Source of the DNA: Schumannella luteola
Lineage (GTDB): Bacteria > Actinomycetota > Actinomycetes > Actinomycetales > Microbacteriaceae
Assembly: GCF_013408685.1 (NCBI RefSeq)
Contig: NZ_JACBZY010000001.1
Span: 1,674,001 to 1,738,000 of the forward strand
Reading direction: 5' to 3'
Length of the DNA stretch: 64,000 bases
Positions 46,965 through 55,497 of this stretch are shown here, one piece after another (the first letter of the stretch is position 1; every line of letters starts with the position of its first letter). Both the position numbers and the translations under genes were made by a program. The notes beneath the pieces are model-generated. The model was not told the origin of the DNA and ran no database searches. It saw only the letters and a list, made by a program, of their open reading frames with translations.

Positions 46965-47040
46965 GGCCCCATCGTATAGTGGCCTAGTACGCCGCCCTCT
47001 CACGGCGGTAACGCGGGTTCGAATCCCGCTGGGGTCACCA
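46965..47040 (+). tRNA. tRNA-Glu (anticodon CTC)
   Basis: Acceptor arms GGCCCCA and TGGGGTC, anticodon stem CCGCC/GGCGG with loop CTCTCAC (anticodon CTC, codon GAG), T arm GCGGG-TTCGAAT-CCCGC, discriminator A and an encoded CCA end. Followed by its own terminator. Confidence 0.98.
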
Positions 47041-47048
47041 GCAATAAG

Positions 47049-47085
47049 AAGCTCTCGGTTCATCAGAACCGGGAGCTTTCTTCTT
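47049..47085 (+). terminator. Terminator after tRNA-Glu
   Basis: AAGCTCTCGGTTC and GAACCGGGAGCTT form a 13-bp stem (one G-T pair) with a 4-base loop, followed by a T-rich stretch (TCTTCTTT). Confidence 0.88.
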
Positions 47086-47121
47086 TGTCCGGGCGTCATC
47101 CCTGGTCGTCCAGGATGCGAC

Positions 47122-47158
47122 GAAGGCCCCGCCCGGAACGATCCGGGGCGGGGCCTTC
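47122..47158 (-). terminator. Inverted repeat, probable terminator of the UPF0114 gene
   Basis: GAAGGCCCCGCCCGG and CCGGGGCGGGGCCTTC form a long GC-rich stem just beyond the stop of the minus-strand UPF0114 gene; the T tract is weak. Confidence 0.55.
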
Positions 47159-47180
47159 TGCGTGATGTCGAGCGCCGTGC

Positions 47181-47963
47181 TCAGTGCGTGGGGCGCTCCG
47201 GGCTCGACTCGGCGGCGCCGGCTGCTCCGCCGAGCGCGGCTCCGGCCGGGCCTCCGAGGACGGCGCCGGTGGCGGCCCCCGCGGCGGCGCCGGCGACCGG
47301 CGCCGGTCCGGGCACCGAGATCGTGCCGCCGCCGGCGGCCGGCACCGAGTGCTTCAGCGACCACTTGTCGATGAGCGCCAGCGCGACCGCCGACACGATG
47401 AAGGTCAGGTGGATCATCACCTGCCAGAAGACGCCCTCGCTCGTGTAGGTCTCGCCGGTCACGTCACCGGGCTGGGTCGTCGAGCCCTTCGCGCCCAGGT
47501 CGCCGACCTCGATGAAGGTCTTGAGCAGGTGGATCGACGAGATGCCGATGATCGCCATCGCGAGCTTGACCTTGAGCACGTTCGCGTTGACGTGCGACAG
47601 CCACTCCGGCTGATCGGGGTGCCCGTCGAGGTCGATGCGCGAGACGAAGGTCTCGTAGCCGCCGATGATCACCATGATGAGCAGGTTCGCGATCATCACG
47701 ACGTCGATGAGGCCGAGCACGCCGAGCATGATCTTCGCCTCGGAGATGTGCAGGGGATCGACGATCACCTGCTCGGCGAGATGCCACAGCTCCACCATGA
47801 ACACGACGACGTAGATGAGCTGGGCGATGATCAGGCCGATATAGAGCGGGGCCTGCAGCCAGCGGCTGAAGAAGATGAAGTACCCGATTGCCGTGGCGCC
47901 GCGGCCGCGGGCGGCGGGCGGGACGGAGTACGACGGGTTGTCGGTGGGGCGCGGCGAAGTCAC
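47181..47963 (-). CDS. UPF0114 (YqhA)-family membrane protein
   Basis: 260 residues. The core (about 25-190) has four hydrophobic segments with IGYFIFFSRWLQAPLYIGLI, IGGYETFVSRID and HVNANVLKVKLAMAIIGISSIHLLKTFI, the signature of UPF0114, a broadly conserved membrane family of unknown role. The C-terminal ~55 residues are a Gly/Ala/Pro-rich tail not usual for the family. GTG 47963 is chosen because CAGGAG lies 11 bases upstream; the in-frame GTG at 47999 nearly abuts the promoter box TAGTCT. It is divergent from the TerC-type gene and shares its promoter region. Confidence 0.85.
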   Translation of the reverse strand: MTSPRPTDNPSYSVPPAARGRGATAIGYFIFFSRWLQAPLYIGLIIAQLIYVVVFMVELWHLAEQVIVDPLHISEAKIMLGVLGLIDVVMIANLLIMVIIGGYETFVSRIDLDGHPDQPEWLSHVNANVLKVKLAMAIIGISSIHLLKTFIEVGDLGAKGSTTQPGDVTGETYTSEGVFWQVMIHLTFIVSAVALALIDKWSLKHSVPAAGGGTISVPGPAPVAGAAAGAATGAVLGGPAGAALGGAAGAAESSPERPTH

Positions 47964-47999
47964 GGGGATCTGGTCTCCTGGCTGGGTCGGCGAGGCCAC

Positions 48000-48005
48000 T
48001 AGACT
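48000..48005 (+). promoter_or_regulatory. -10 box TAGACT of the TerC-type gene
   Basis: TAGACT sits 190 bases before the TerC-type ATG, so the transcript should have a leader of about 180 bases, in contrast to the many leaderless genes around it. On the minus strand the overlapping TAGTCT faces the UPF0114 gene. Confidence 0.5.
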
Positions 48006-48010
48006 AGGCG

Positions 48011-48194
48011 GCGCGAGAGGGAGTATCCCGCTAATCCGTTTCCGTCAGGACGGGCGCCGACGACGTCGCCCCGGGACCGGACGCCGCACATCCACCATCG
48101 ACAGCCGCAGGGCCGTCGCGGGCGGGCGCGGCGGGGAGAGACTTTCGGCCCTCTGCCGTACCCCGGCACCGACCGAAACCCCTCCGGAGTCTGA
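48011..48194 (+). promoter_or_regulatory. Structured 5' leader, candidate Mn2+ (yybP-ykoY-like) riboswitch
   Basis: The leader begins with GAGAGGGAGTATCCCG close to the predicted transcript start, resembling the GGGGAGTA strand of yybP-ykoY riboswitches, which often precede TerC-family genes. Near its end CTGCCGTACCCCGGCACC recalls the second conserved loop, GAGACT pairs with AGTCT around it, and the SD region CTCCGGAG is self-complementary. No alignment was possible, so the family is a guess. Confidence 0.4.
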
Positions 48195-49202
48195 ATGACC
48201 CTCGCCCTGCCCTTCGCGTTCGAGATCGGCACCTACGTCGTGCTGCTGCTGATCCTCGCGGCCGACGTGATCATCGCGTTCAAGCGCCCGCACGTGCCGT
48301 CGACCCGCGAGTCGGCGCTGTGGATCGGCTTCTACGTGCTGCTCGCGCTCATCTTCGCCGGGCTCATGCTCGTGCTGGGGGATGCGGAGCACGCGGGCCA
48401 GTTCGTGGCCGGCTGGCTGACCGAGTACAGCCTGTCGATCGACAACCTGTTCGTGTTCCTGCTGATCATGGCCCAGTTCAAGGTGCCGAGGAAGTACCAG
48501 CAGGAGCTGCTGATGGTGGGCATCATCATCGCGCTCGTGCTGCGCGGCATCTTCATCGTGATCGGCGCCGCGGTGATCGAGAACTTCAGCTGGGTGTTCT
48601 ACATCTTCGGCGCGTTCCTGCTCTACACGGCCGCGAACCAGGCGTTCACGAACCACGACGACGAGGCGCAGAACGAGAGCCGTCTCATCCGCTTCCTGCG
48701 TCGACGCATCGCGATCACCGACGAGTTCGAGGGGGCGAAGCTGCGCACGACCGTCGACGGCCGCCGCTTCTTCACGCCGGTGCTGATCGTGCTGATCGCG
48801 CTCGGCACGACCGACCTCGTGTTCGCGCTCGACTCGATCCCCGCGATCTTCGGCATCACGCAGAGCCCGTTCATCGTGTTCACCGCGAACGTCTTCGCGC
48901 TGATGGGTCTGCGTCAGCTCTACTTCCTGCTCGGCGACCTCGTCGAGAAGCTCGTCTACCTGAAGTACGGCATCGCGTTCATCCTCGCCTTCATCGGCGT
49001 GAAGCTCGTCTTCCACGCCATGTACAAGAACGAGCTGCCGTTCATCAACGGCGGGCACGGCATCGAGTGGGCGCCCGAGATCCCGACCTTCGTCTCCCTC
49101 GGCGTGATCGTCGCGTCGATGGCGGTCGCGGTGGTCGCGAGTGTGATCAAGCTGCGGATGGATGCGCGGCGCGCGCCGGTCGAGAAGCAGCTCGACTCCT
49201 GA
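48195..49202 (+). CDS. TerC-family integral membrane protein
   Basis: 335 residues with about nine hydrophobic helices. Conserved acidic membrane motifs appear: TEYSLSIDNLFVFLLIM and DLVFALDSIPAIFGIT, whose Asp residues are thought to bind metal ions. TerC/Alx proteins export Mn2+ or help load metals on exported proteins; older work links them to tellurite resistance. A Mn2+-export role would fit the riboswitch-like leader. CGGAG lies seven bases before the ATG. Confidence 0.9.
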   Translation: MTLALPFAFEIGTYVVLLLILAADVIIAFKRPHVPSTRESALWIGFYVLLALIFAGLMLVLGDAEHAGQFVAGWLTEYSLSIDNLFVFLLIMAQFKVPRKYQQELLMVGIIIALVLRGIFIVIGAAVIENFSWVFYIFGAFLLYTAANQAFTNHDDEAQNESRLIRFLRRRIAITDEFEGAKLRTTVDGRRFFTPVLIVLIALGTTDLVFALDSIPAIFGITQSPFIVFTANVFALMGLRQLYFLLGDLVEKLVYLKYGIAFILAFIGVKLVFHAMYKNELPFINGGHGIEWAPEIPTFVSLGVIVASMAVAVVASVIKLRMDARRAPVEKQLDS

Positions 49203-49252
49203 GCGGGCGGGCGGGCAGGCGACCGGGGAACCGGTCGCAGGATCCCTCGACT

Positions 49253-49258
49253 TAGACT
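49253..49258 (+). promoter_or_regulatory. -10 box TAGACT of the first Ig-repeat gene
   Basis: TAGACT is 41 bases before GTG 49300; GCGGAGG near 49288-49294 would serve as ribosome-binding site. Confidence 0.45.
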
Positions 49259-49299
49259 GACCCCGGCTCCGCGCGCGTCGGGCCGGAGCGGAGGCGGGC

Positions 49300-52200
49300 G
49301 TGGGAGCGCTGAGTCGGCTCGCGGCACGCCCGAAGGCGCTCGCCTCGGGCGCCGCGATCGCCGTCGTCGGCGGTGCCTTGCTCGCTCTCGCGGTCGCGCA
49401 TCCCGGCTACCCGCTCAGCGACGTCGACCTGACGACGAAGGATGTCTGGGTCACCAATTCCGAGAAGGCGCTCGGCGGTCGTCTGAACCGGCAGATCGAC
49501 GAGCTGACCGGCGCGGTGAACGCCGCCTCGGGCGATCTGGACGTGCTCCAGGACGGGGAGACGGCGTTCATCCACGACCGCTCGGGAGGCACGCTCTCGA
49601 AGGTCGACCCCGCCTACCTCGAGTTCGGCGACGAGGTGACGGTGCCGAAGGGTGCGCAGGTCTCGTACGGCACGAACGTGCTCGGCATCCTGCGTCCCGA
49701 TGACGGCGCCCTCTGGACCGTCGGCACGCAGGCGAATCTCTCCTTCGACGCGGCGAAGGACCGTCCGCTGCTGAAGCTCGGTCAGGGCGCCGCCGCGGTC
49801 GTGGCCGAGAACGGGACGGTGTTCGCAGTCAGCCCCGTGAAGGGACTCCTCTATACGGTGACGCCCGGCTCGGCGCCCGTGTCGACGAAGATCCCGAAGC
49901 TCGGCGGCGACGCGGAGGTGCAGATCAGCGCGGTCGGCGACGTGCCGGTCGTGCTGGATGCGGGCGGCAAGCGGGTGATCCGGGCTGACGGCTCGAGCGT
50001 GAAGCTCAGCGGCACGCCGCTGAAGCTGCAGCAGGCGAGCGCCGAAGCGGATGCCGCCCTCGTGGCGACCTCCGACCGGCTGCTCAGCGTGCCGCTCGAC
50101 GGCGACGCGAAGCCGACCACGATCGGCACGCCCCGTTCGACCGCCACGACCGACGCGAATCGGATCGCCGCGCCCGTGCGTCTCGCGGGCTGCGTGCACG
50201 GCGCCTGGGCCAGGGCGGGAAGCTACCTGCTCGCCTGCGACGGTCAGGCGGCGCAGGACTTCGACATCCCCGACGCGTCCCGCTCGGCGCAGCTCGTGTT
50301 CCGCGTCAATCGCGACGTGATCGTGCTCAACGACACGAACTCGGGCGACGTGTGGGTGCCGAAGCAGACCCTGCGCCTGGTCGACAACTGGGATGAGGTC
50401 ACGCCGCCCGACGACACCGACGCCCCCGAGGGCGACGAGAAGAGCGCGACCCAGTCGTTCGAGGACACCCTGGCCGAGCGCACCGACGTCAACCGTCCGC
50501 CGATCGCCCGCGACGACGCCTTCGGGGTGCGACCGGGATCGACGACGATCCTGCCGGTGCTCGACAACGACACCGATCCCGACGGCGACGTGCTGACGAT
50601 CACGAACGTGACCGACGGCTGGGCGGCACTCGGCACGCTCGACGAGATCGACGGATCGCGCGCGCTGCAGTTCACGCCGAACGAGGGCGCGAGCGGCGCC
50701 TTCTCGTTCCGGTACACCGTCGACGACGGCCGGCCCGGCGGCGTCGCGCAGGCGAACGTGCAGGTGCAGATCGTGCCGCCCGAGGTGAACAACCCGCCGG
50801 TCGCGCAGCGCCAGGCCTCGGTCGCGGTCGAGCAGGGGCAGAGCATCGGCTACAACGTGCTCGCCGACTGGATCGACCCCGACGGCGACGGGCTCTTCCT
50901 CGACAACGCGCAGGCGCGCGGCGGGGATGCGGTGCGATTCTCCGCCGACGGCACCGTCACCTTCCGCAACACCTCGCAGCAGGCGGGCGAGAAGCAGGTC
51001 GACTTCACCGTGTCGGATGGCGCGGCCACCGCATCCGGCACCCTGACCATCGACGTGAAGCCGGCCGGGCAGCTCAAGCCGGTCGGCACGCCCGACTTCT
51101 ACCAGACCTTCGTCGGCGAGCGGTCGTCGTTCGCGCCGCTCGAGAACGACTCCTCGCCGAGCGGCGCCCCGCTCAAGCTGGTGTCGATCGAGCCGCTGAC
51201 CGACGGCATCCAGGCGGGCGCGAACACCGACCTGGGCACGATCGACGTCACCTCGCCGGGCCCCGGCGCCTACTACCTGCAGTACACGCTCGCCGCGGGC
51301 CCGGTCACCTCGATCGGACTCATCCGGGTGGATGTGCGCGAGGCGCCCGAGAAGCCGCTGCCGCCGATCGCGGTCAAGGACACCGTCTACCTGCGCGGCG
51401 CGGAGACCGGCACGCTCAAGCCCCTGAACAACGACGTGTCGCCGAGCGGTCGCGTGATCGGCGTGCAGAGCGTCGAGATCCCCGACGACCAGTCGTTCCT
51501 CAGCGTCGAGATCGTGTCGAACACCGAGCTGCGGGTCACCTCGAGTCAGGTGCTGAAGACGCCGGCCGAGTTCCGCTACACGATCTCCGACGGGCTGGGC
51601 AGCTCGACCGCGACGGTCGCGGTGCTGCCGGTGCAGCCGCTCGTGAACCACCAGGCGCCGATCGCCGTCGACGATCAGGCGACGGTGCGCGCCGGCGATG
51701 TCGCGAGCGTGGATGTGCTGGCGAACGACAGCCACCCCGACGGCGTGCCCCTGCGCTTGCGTCCCGACCTCGTCGAGCCGCCGACCGAGGGTCTCGCCTT
51801 CGTCTCGGGCGGGCGCGTACGCTTCCAGGCTCCCGATGCTCCGGGCACCTACTCGGTCGTCTACACGGTCGGCGACGACTACGGACAGGAGGCGACCGCG
51901 CGGGTGACCTTCACGGTCACGGCCGACTCGGCTAAGGGCGACCGCGCCCCGGTGCCGCAGCCGATCGTCGCGCGCGTCTTCGCCGGATCGGACGTCACCA
52001 TCCAGGTTCCGCTCGACGGCATCGACCCCGACGGCGACTCGACGCAGCTCGTCGGCTTCCCGGTCGCGCCGGCCAACGGGCTCATCAAGCACGACGCGAG
52101 CGCATTCACCTACACGGCGTTCCCCGACAAGCCGGGCACCGATTTCTTCACCTACGAGGTCGTCGACAGCTACGGCGTCAGCGCGACCGGCACGATCAAG

Positions 52201-54525
52201 ATCGGCGTGCTGCCCCGGCCGACTCAGGCGATGCAGCCGGTCGCGGTCAACGACGAGACGGCCATGCGCCCCGGGCGCACCGCGACGGTGCCGGTGCTCG
52301 CGAACGACTCCGACCCGAACGGCTACACGCTGACCGTGAGCGACAAGCTCACGGTGCCGGCCGGCGTGGAGGCCGAGGTGGTCTCGGGCCAGGTGCAGGT
52401 GACGGCGCCCGAGAAGGAGCAGGCCTTCGTCGTCGGCTACACGATCATCAACGGGCACGGCGGCGTCGACACCGCCACCCTCGCCGTCACGGTGACGAAG
52501 GACGCCCCGCTGCAGCCGCCCACGGCGGTCGACCACGTGATCGACCAGAAGGATCTCGGCGACGACGGCACGCTCGTCGTCGACGCCCGGGCGGGCGCCA
52601 CGAACCCCGGGGGAGCTCTCAAGGACCTCGCGGTCGCCGCGACCGGCCCCAACCGCGCGGCTGCGACCGTGCTCGACGACGGCACCGTGCGGGTGAAGGC
52701 GGGCGCCAAGCGCACCGCGATCGCCTACACGCTGACGAACGCGATCGACGACCTCACCGCGACCGCCTTCCTCATCGTGCCGCCGGCGCCGAAGGCCGGC
52801 TTCGATCTGCCGTGCAAGATCCGCCCCGATCTGGCGAAGCAGATCGTGCGGGTGGATGAGACGAAGACCTACAAGGTGACGGATCTGGTCGTCTGCCCCT
52901 CCGGTCGCGACCCCGTGCTGACCGGGGCGAAGAACGTCTCGGCGACCCGCAGCAGCGGCGCCTCGCCCTACGTCGACGCCGCGACGCTGCGCTTCACGCC
53001 GGAGAAGGGCTATCGCGGCCCGGCCACGCTGAGCTTCGAGGTGACCGACGGCGCGAGCGCGGCCGACCCGAAGGGGAACACGACGACGCTGAGCCTGTCG
53101 ATCACGGTCGGCGACCCCGGCTTCAAGGACAAGGCGCCGACGTTCAGCTCGCCGAGTCTGAGGGTCGAGGCGGGCACGACGCTCGACTTCGACCTGCACA
53201 CGGCGACCGCGCACGAGAACCCGCAGGTCGTGCAGGACACGACGTTCACCGATCTCGCCGGCGGCACCGCCCAGGTGCAGCCGAGCCTCGGCGGATCGGT
53301 GCTGCAGCTGACCGCACCCCGCAAGGCGAAGATCGGCAGCATCGCGCGCATCACGTTCACCCTCGTCTACGACGACTTCCGGGTGAAGGGGAGCGTGCTC
53401 GCCACGGTCGTGTCGTCGACGCTGCCGTTGCCGCGCACGATCGACGACCACGACTTCGTCGCCCGCGGCAAGTCGGCGACGATCGCCGTCACGTCGAATG
53501 ACACGAATCCCTTCGCCGACGAGCCTCTGACGGTCGTCGACGCGAAGCTCGAGAACCCGAACTCGGGCGCGCGGGTGACGCACACCGCATCCACCGTCAC
53601 GATCACGGCGGGCGCGAGCTTCATCGGCGACGCGGTCGTGGTCTACACGGTGCAGGATGCGACCGACGACAGCACCCGCCAGGTCACCGGGCGCGCGACG
53701 GCGACGATCTGGGATCGGCCCGAGGCGCCGGCGCGCCCGACCGCGACCGCGGATGACGGCAGCGCCACCGTCGTGCACCAGGGCAGTCTGCAGACCAACG
53801 GCACCGCGATCACCGGCTACACGGTGCGCAGCAGCGCCGGTCAGAGCCGAGACTGCGCCGCCGGAGCGCAGTGCGTGTTCACCGGGCTGCAGAACGGCAC
53901 GTCCTACAGCTTCACCGTCGTCGCGCACGCCGTCGTCCCGGGGTCGTCGATCGCGACGGACAGCTCGGCCTCGACTGCCAGCGTCGGAGTGACCCCGTAT
54001 GGCGTGCCCGCCGTTCCGACGGGCGTGACGATGTCGAACAGCGGATACGCACCCTCCACGGTCTCGATCAAGTGGGGAGCGAGCTCGTCGAGCGGCGGCG
54101 GCACGGTGCGCTACGAGTGGCAGATCAACGGATCGGGCGGAACGACGGGTGGCACCAGCGGCAGCCGTGGCGGACAAGGCGCCGGCAGCTACTCGGGTCA
54201 GGTTCGCGCCTGCAACACCGGAGACAAGTGCAGCGACTGGGCCGCGTCGGGCGCCCCGACCGTCGTGCAGAACGAGCCGCCGCCCCCACCGCTGCCGAAC
54301 GCGACGACGCGAACGACCTGCGGCATCCACGTGGCCAACTTCAACGCCTACAACAACGACTGCGTCTCGATCGCCGCGGGAACGCGCATCCAGTTCCAGT
54401 GCCGCGGTCAGCAGAACGGCAAGCAGTACGCGCTGTCGACGATCACCGGCTACGGCGAGCAGCTGATGATCCTGCAGGACGACACCGACTACCCGGCCGC
54501 GTACCGCAGCGGGCACAACTGCTGA
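49300..54525 (+). CDS. Giant multi-domain Ig/cadherin-like surface protein, copy 1
   Basis: 1741 residues. One hydrophobic segment (about 14-34) exports or anchors it. An N-terminal domain (about 38-390) has SDVDLTTKDVWVTN, LGGRLNRQIDEL and repeated beta strands suggesting a propeller. From about 397 come eleven or so tandem modules of ~90-100 residues starting like RPPIARDDAFGVRPGSTTIL and LDNDTDPDGDVL; several retain the acidic DPDGD turn that may bind calcium. Two fibronectin type III-like domains (near 53715-54260) and a short region with four Cys (RTTCGIHV...NNDC...FQC...HNC) close the chain. It is paralogous to the gene at 59502 and is followed 80 bases later by the PP2C gene. It probably forms an extracellular stalk or adhesin; no function is proven. 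Confidence 0.85.
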   Translation: MGALSRLAARPKALASGAAIAVVGGALLALAVAHPGYPLSDVDLTTKDVWVTNSEKALGGRLNRQIDELTGAVNAASGDLDVLQDGETAFIHDRSGGTLSKVDPAYLEFGDEVTVPKGAQVSYGTNVLGILRPDDGALWTVGTQANLSFDAAKDRPLLKLGQGAAAVVAENGTVFAVSPVKGLLYTVTPGSAPVSTKIPKLGGDAEVQISAVGDVPVVLDAGGKRVIRADGSSVKLSGTPLKLQQASAEADAALVATSDRLLSVPLDGDAKPTTIGTPRSTATTDANRIAAPVRLAGCVHGAWARAGSYLLACDGQAAQDFDIPDASRSAQLVFRVNRDVIVLNDTNSGDVWVPKQTLRLVDNWDEVTPPDDTDAPEGDEKSATQSFEDTLAERTDVNRPPIARDDAFGVRPGSTTILPVLDNDTDPDGDVLTITNVTDGWAALGTLDEIDGSRALQFTPNEGASGAFSFRYTVDDGRPGGVAQANVQVQIVPPEVNNPPVAQRQASVAVEQGQSIGYNVLADWIDPDGDGLFLDNAQARGGDAVRFSADGTVTFRNTSQQAGEKQVDFTVSDGAATASGTLTIDVKPAGQLKPVGTPDFYQTFVGERSSFAPLENDSSPSGAPLKLVSIEPLTDGIQAGANTDLGTIDVTSPGPGAYYLQYTLAAGPVTSIGLIRVDVREAPEKPLPPIAVKDTVYLRGAETGTLKPLNNDVSPSGRVIGVQSVEIPDDQSFLSVEIVSNTELRVTSSQVLKTPAEFRYTISDGLGSSTATVAVLPVQPLVNHQAPIAVDDQATVRAGDVASVDVLANDSHPDGVPLRLRPDLVEPPTEGLAFVSGGRVRFQAPDAPGTYSVVYTVGDDYGQEATARVTFTVTADSAKGDRAPVPQPIVARVFAGSDVTIQVPLDGIDPDGDSTQLVGFPVAPANGLIKHDASAFTYTAFPDKPGTDFFTYEVVDSYGVSATGTIKIGVLPRPTQAMQPVAVNDETAMRPGRTATVPVLANDSDPNGYTLTVSDKLTVPAGVEAEVVSGQVQVTAPEKEQAFVVGYTIINGHGGVDTATLAVTVTKDAPLQPPTAVDHVIDQKDLGDDGTLVVDARAGATNPGGALKDLAVAATGPNRAAATVLDDGTVRVKAGAKRTAIAYTLTNAIDDLTATAFLIVPPAPKAGFDLPCKIRPDLAKQIVRVDETKTYKVTDLVVCPSGRDPVLTGAKNVSATRSSGASPYVDAATLRFTPEKGYRGPATLSFEVTDGASAADPKGNTTTLSLSITVGDPGFKDKAPTFSSPSLRVEAGTTLDFDLHTATAHENPQVVQDTTFTDLAGGTAQVQPSLGGSVLQLTAPRKAKIGSIARITFTLVYDDFRVKGSVLATVVSSTLPLPRTIDDHDFVARGKSATIAVTSNDTNPFADEPLTVVDAKLENPNSGARVTHTASTVTITAGASFIGDAVVVYTVQDATDDSTRQVTGRATATIWDRPEAPARPTATADDGSATVVHQGSLQTNGTAITGYTVRSSAGQSRDCAAGAQCVFTGLQNGTSYSFTVVAHAVVPGSSIATDSSASTASVGVTPYGVPAVPTGVTMSNSGYAPSTVSIKWGASSSSGGGTVRYEWQINGSGGTTGGTSGSRGGQGAGSYSGQVRACNTGDKCSDWAASGAPTVVQNEPPPPPLPNATTRTTCGIHVANFNAYNNDCVSIAAGTRIQFQCRGQQNGKQYALSTITGYGEQLMILQDDTDYPAAYRSGHNC

Positions 54526-54557
54526 GCGGCGGCGGGATCCACGGGCGGCCCGACCCC

Positions 54558-54596
54558 GCTCGCGTGGATACCGGAGCCTCGCTCGTGGATACTGGA
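54558..54596 (+). promoter_or_regulatory. Duplicated promoter-like element before PP2C gene
   Basis: GCTCGCGTGGATACCGGA (54558-54575) is repeated as GCTCGTGGATACTGGA (54581-54596). The second copy contains an extended -10 (TGGATACT) ending 12 bases before the ATG. Confidence 0.4.
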
Positions 54597-54605
54597 CCAG
54601 CGATC

Positions 54606-55442
54606 ATGACCGACGACGACTTCGACCCCTCCGCCGCGCGCCCGCTCTCCAGCGCGCGCAGCGACGTGGGCCGGGTGCGCAGCGTGAACGAGGATCTGGC
54701 GCTCGCGCGCTTCCCGCTCTACTTCGTCGCCGACGGGATGGGCGGCCACGAGCGCGGGGATCGCGCCAGCCGTACCGCGATCGACACGCTCGAGGCGCTG
54801 CTGCCCGGATCCGAGCCGGTGTCGCCCGCCGAGCTGCTCGAGGCGGTGCGCTCGGCGAACACCGCCGTCTGCGCCCTGCGCGATCCGATCACCGGCGCCC
54901 TCTCGGGCACGACGCTCACCGGCCTCGCCGTCGTGCGGGCCGAATCGGGCGAGCTGCTCTGGATGGTCATCAACGTCGGCGATTCGCGCGTCTACCGCTG
55001 GAGCGGTCGCACGCTGACGCAGCTCACGATCGACCACTCCGTCGTGCAGGAGCTCGTCGACGCCGGCGAGATCACCCAGCTCGAAGCCGAGCGGCACCCC
55101 GAGCGCAACACGATCACCCGCGCGCTCGGCGCCGCCGACGAGGTCGAGATCGACGCCTGGCTGCTGCCCTACTCGGGCGCGGCGACCTACCTGATCTGCT
55201 CCGACGGGGTCACGAAGGAGCTCGGGCTGTTCGACATCGAGAAGCTGCTGTCGGGCCACGGCGACCCCGACCGCGACCTCGCCGACAGCATCGTGCAGGC
55301 GGCGCTCGACGCCGGCGGCCGCGACAACGTGACCGCGATCGTGGTCGAGTCGGGCGAGCTCGCCGAGGCCTCCGCGCTGAGCACCGAACGGCGCGACCAC
55401 GTCTTCGAGTTCGACGACACGCATCCGCGGGGCTCGCTGTGA
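54606..55442 (+). CDS. PP2C-type Ser/Thr protein phosphatase
   Basis: 278 residues with no membrane segment. All PP2C metal-binding motifs are present: RSVNEDLALARF, FVADGMGGHERGDRAS, LSGTTLTGLAVV, NVGDSRVYRW, LICSDGVTKEL and GGRDNVTAIVV. In Actinobacteria such PstP-like enzymes remove phosphate from Ser/Thr kinases and FHA proteins; the cognate kinase is two genes downstream. It is followed 55 bases later by the FHA gene. Confidence 0.93.
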   Translation: MTDDDFDPSAARPLSSARSDVGRVRSVNEDLALARFPLYFVADGMGGHERGDRASRTAIDTLEALLPGSEPVSPAELLEAVRSANTAVCALRDPITGALSGTTLTGLAVVRAESGELLWMVINVGDSRVYRWSGRTLTQLTIDHSVVQELVDAGEITQLEAERHPERNTITRALGAADEVEIDAWLLPYSGAATYLICSDGVTKELGLFDIEKLLSGHGDPDRDLADSIVQAALDAGGRDNVTAIVVESGELAEASALSTERRDHVFEFDDTHPRGSL

Positions 55443-55497
55443 GCTGCGCCGACCCGACGGCGCCCCCCGCGCCCCACCGCCACCTGAGGAGCCTGCT

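Noticed and set aside
49252-54516. A 1754-codon open frame on the minus strand opposite the first giant gene
   Set aside because: Very high GC keeps antisense frames open; its product is Arg-rich low-complexity with no domain, while the plus strand has a clear modular protein.
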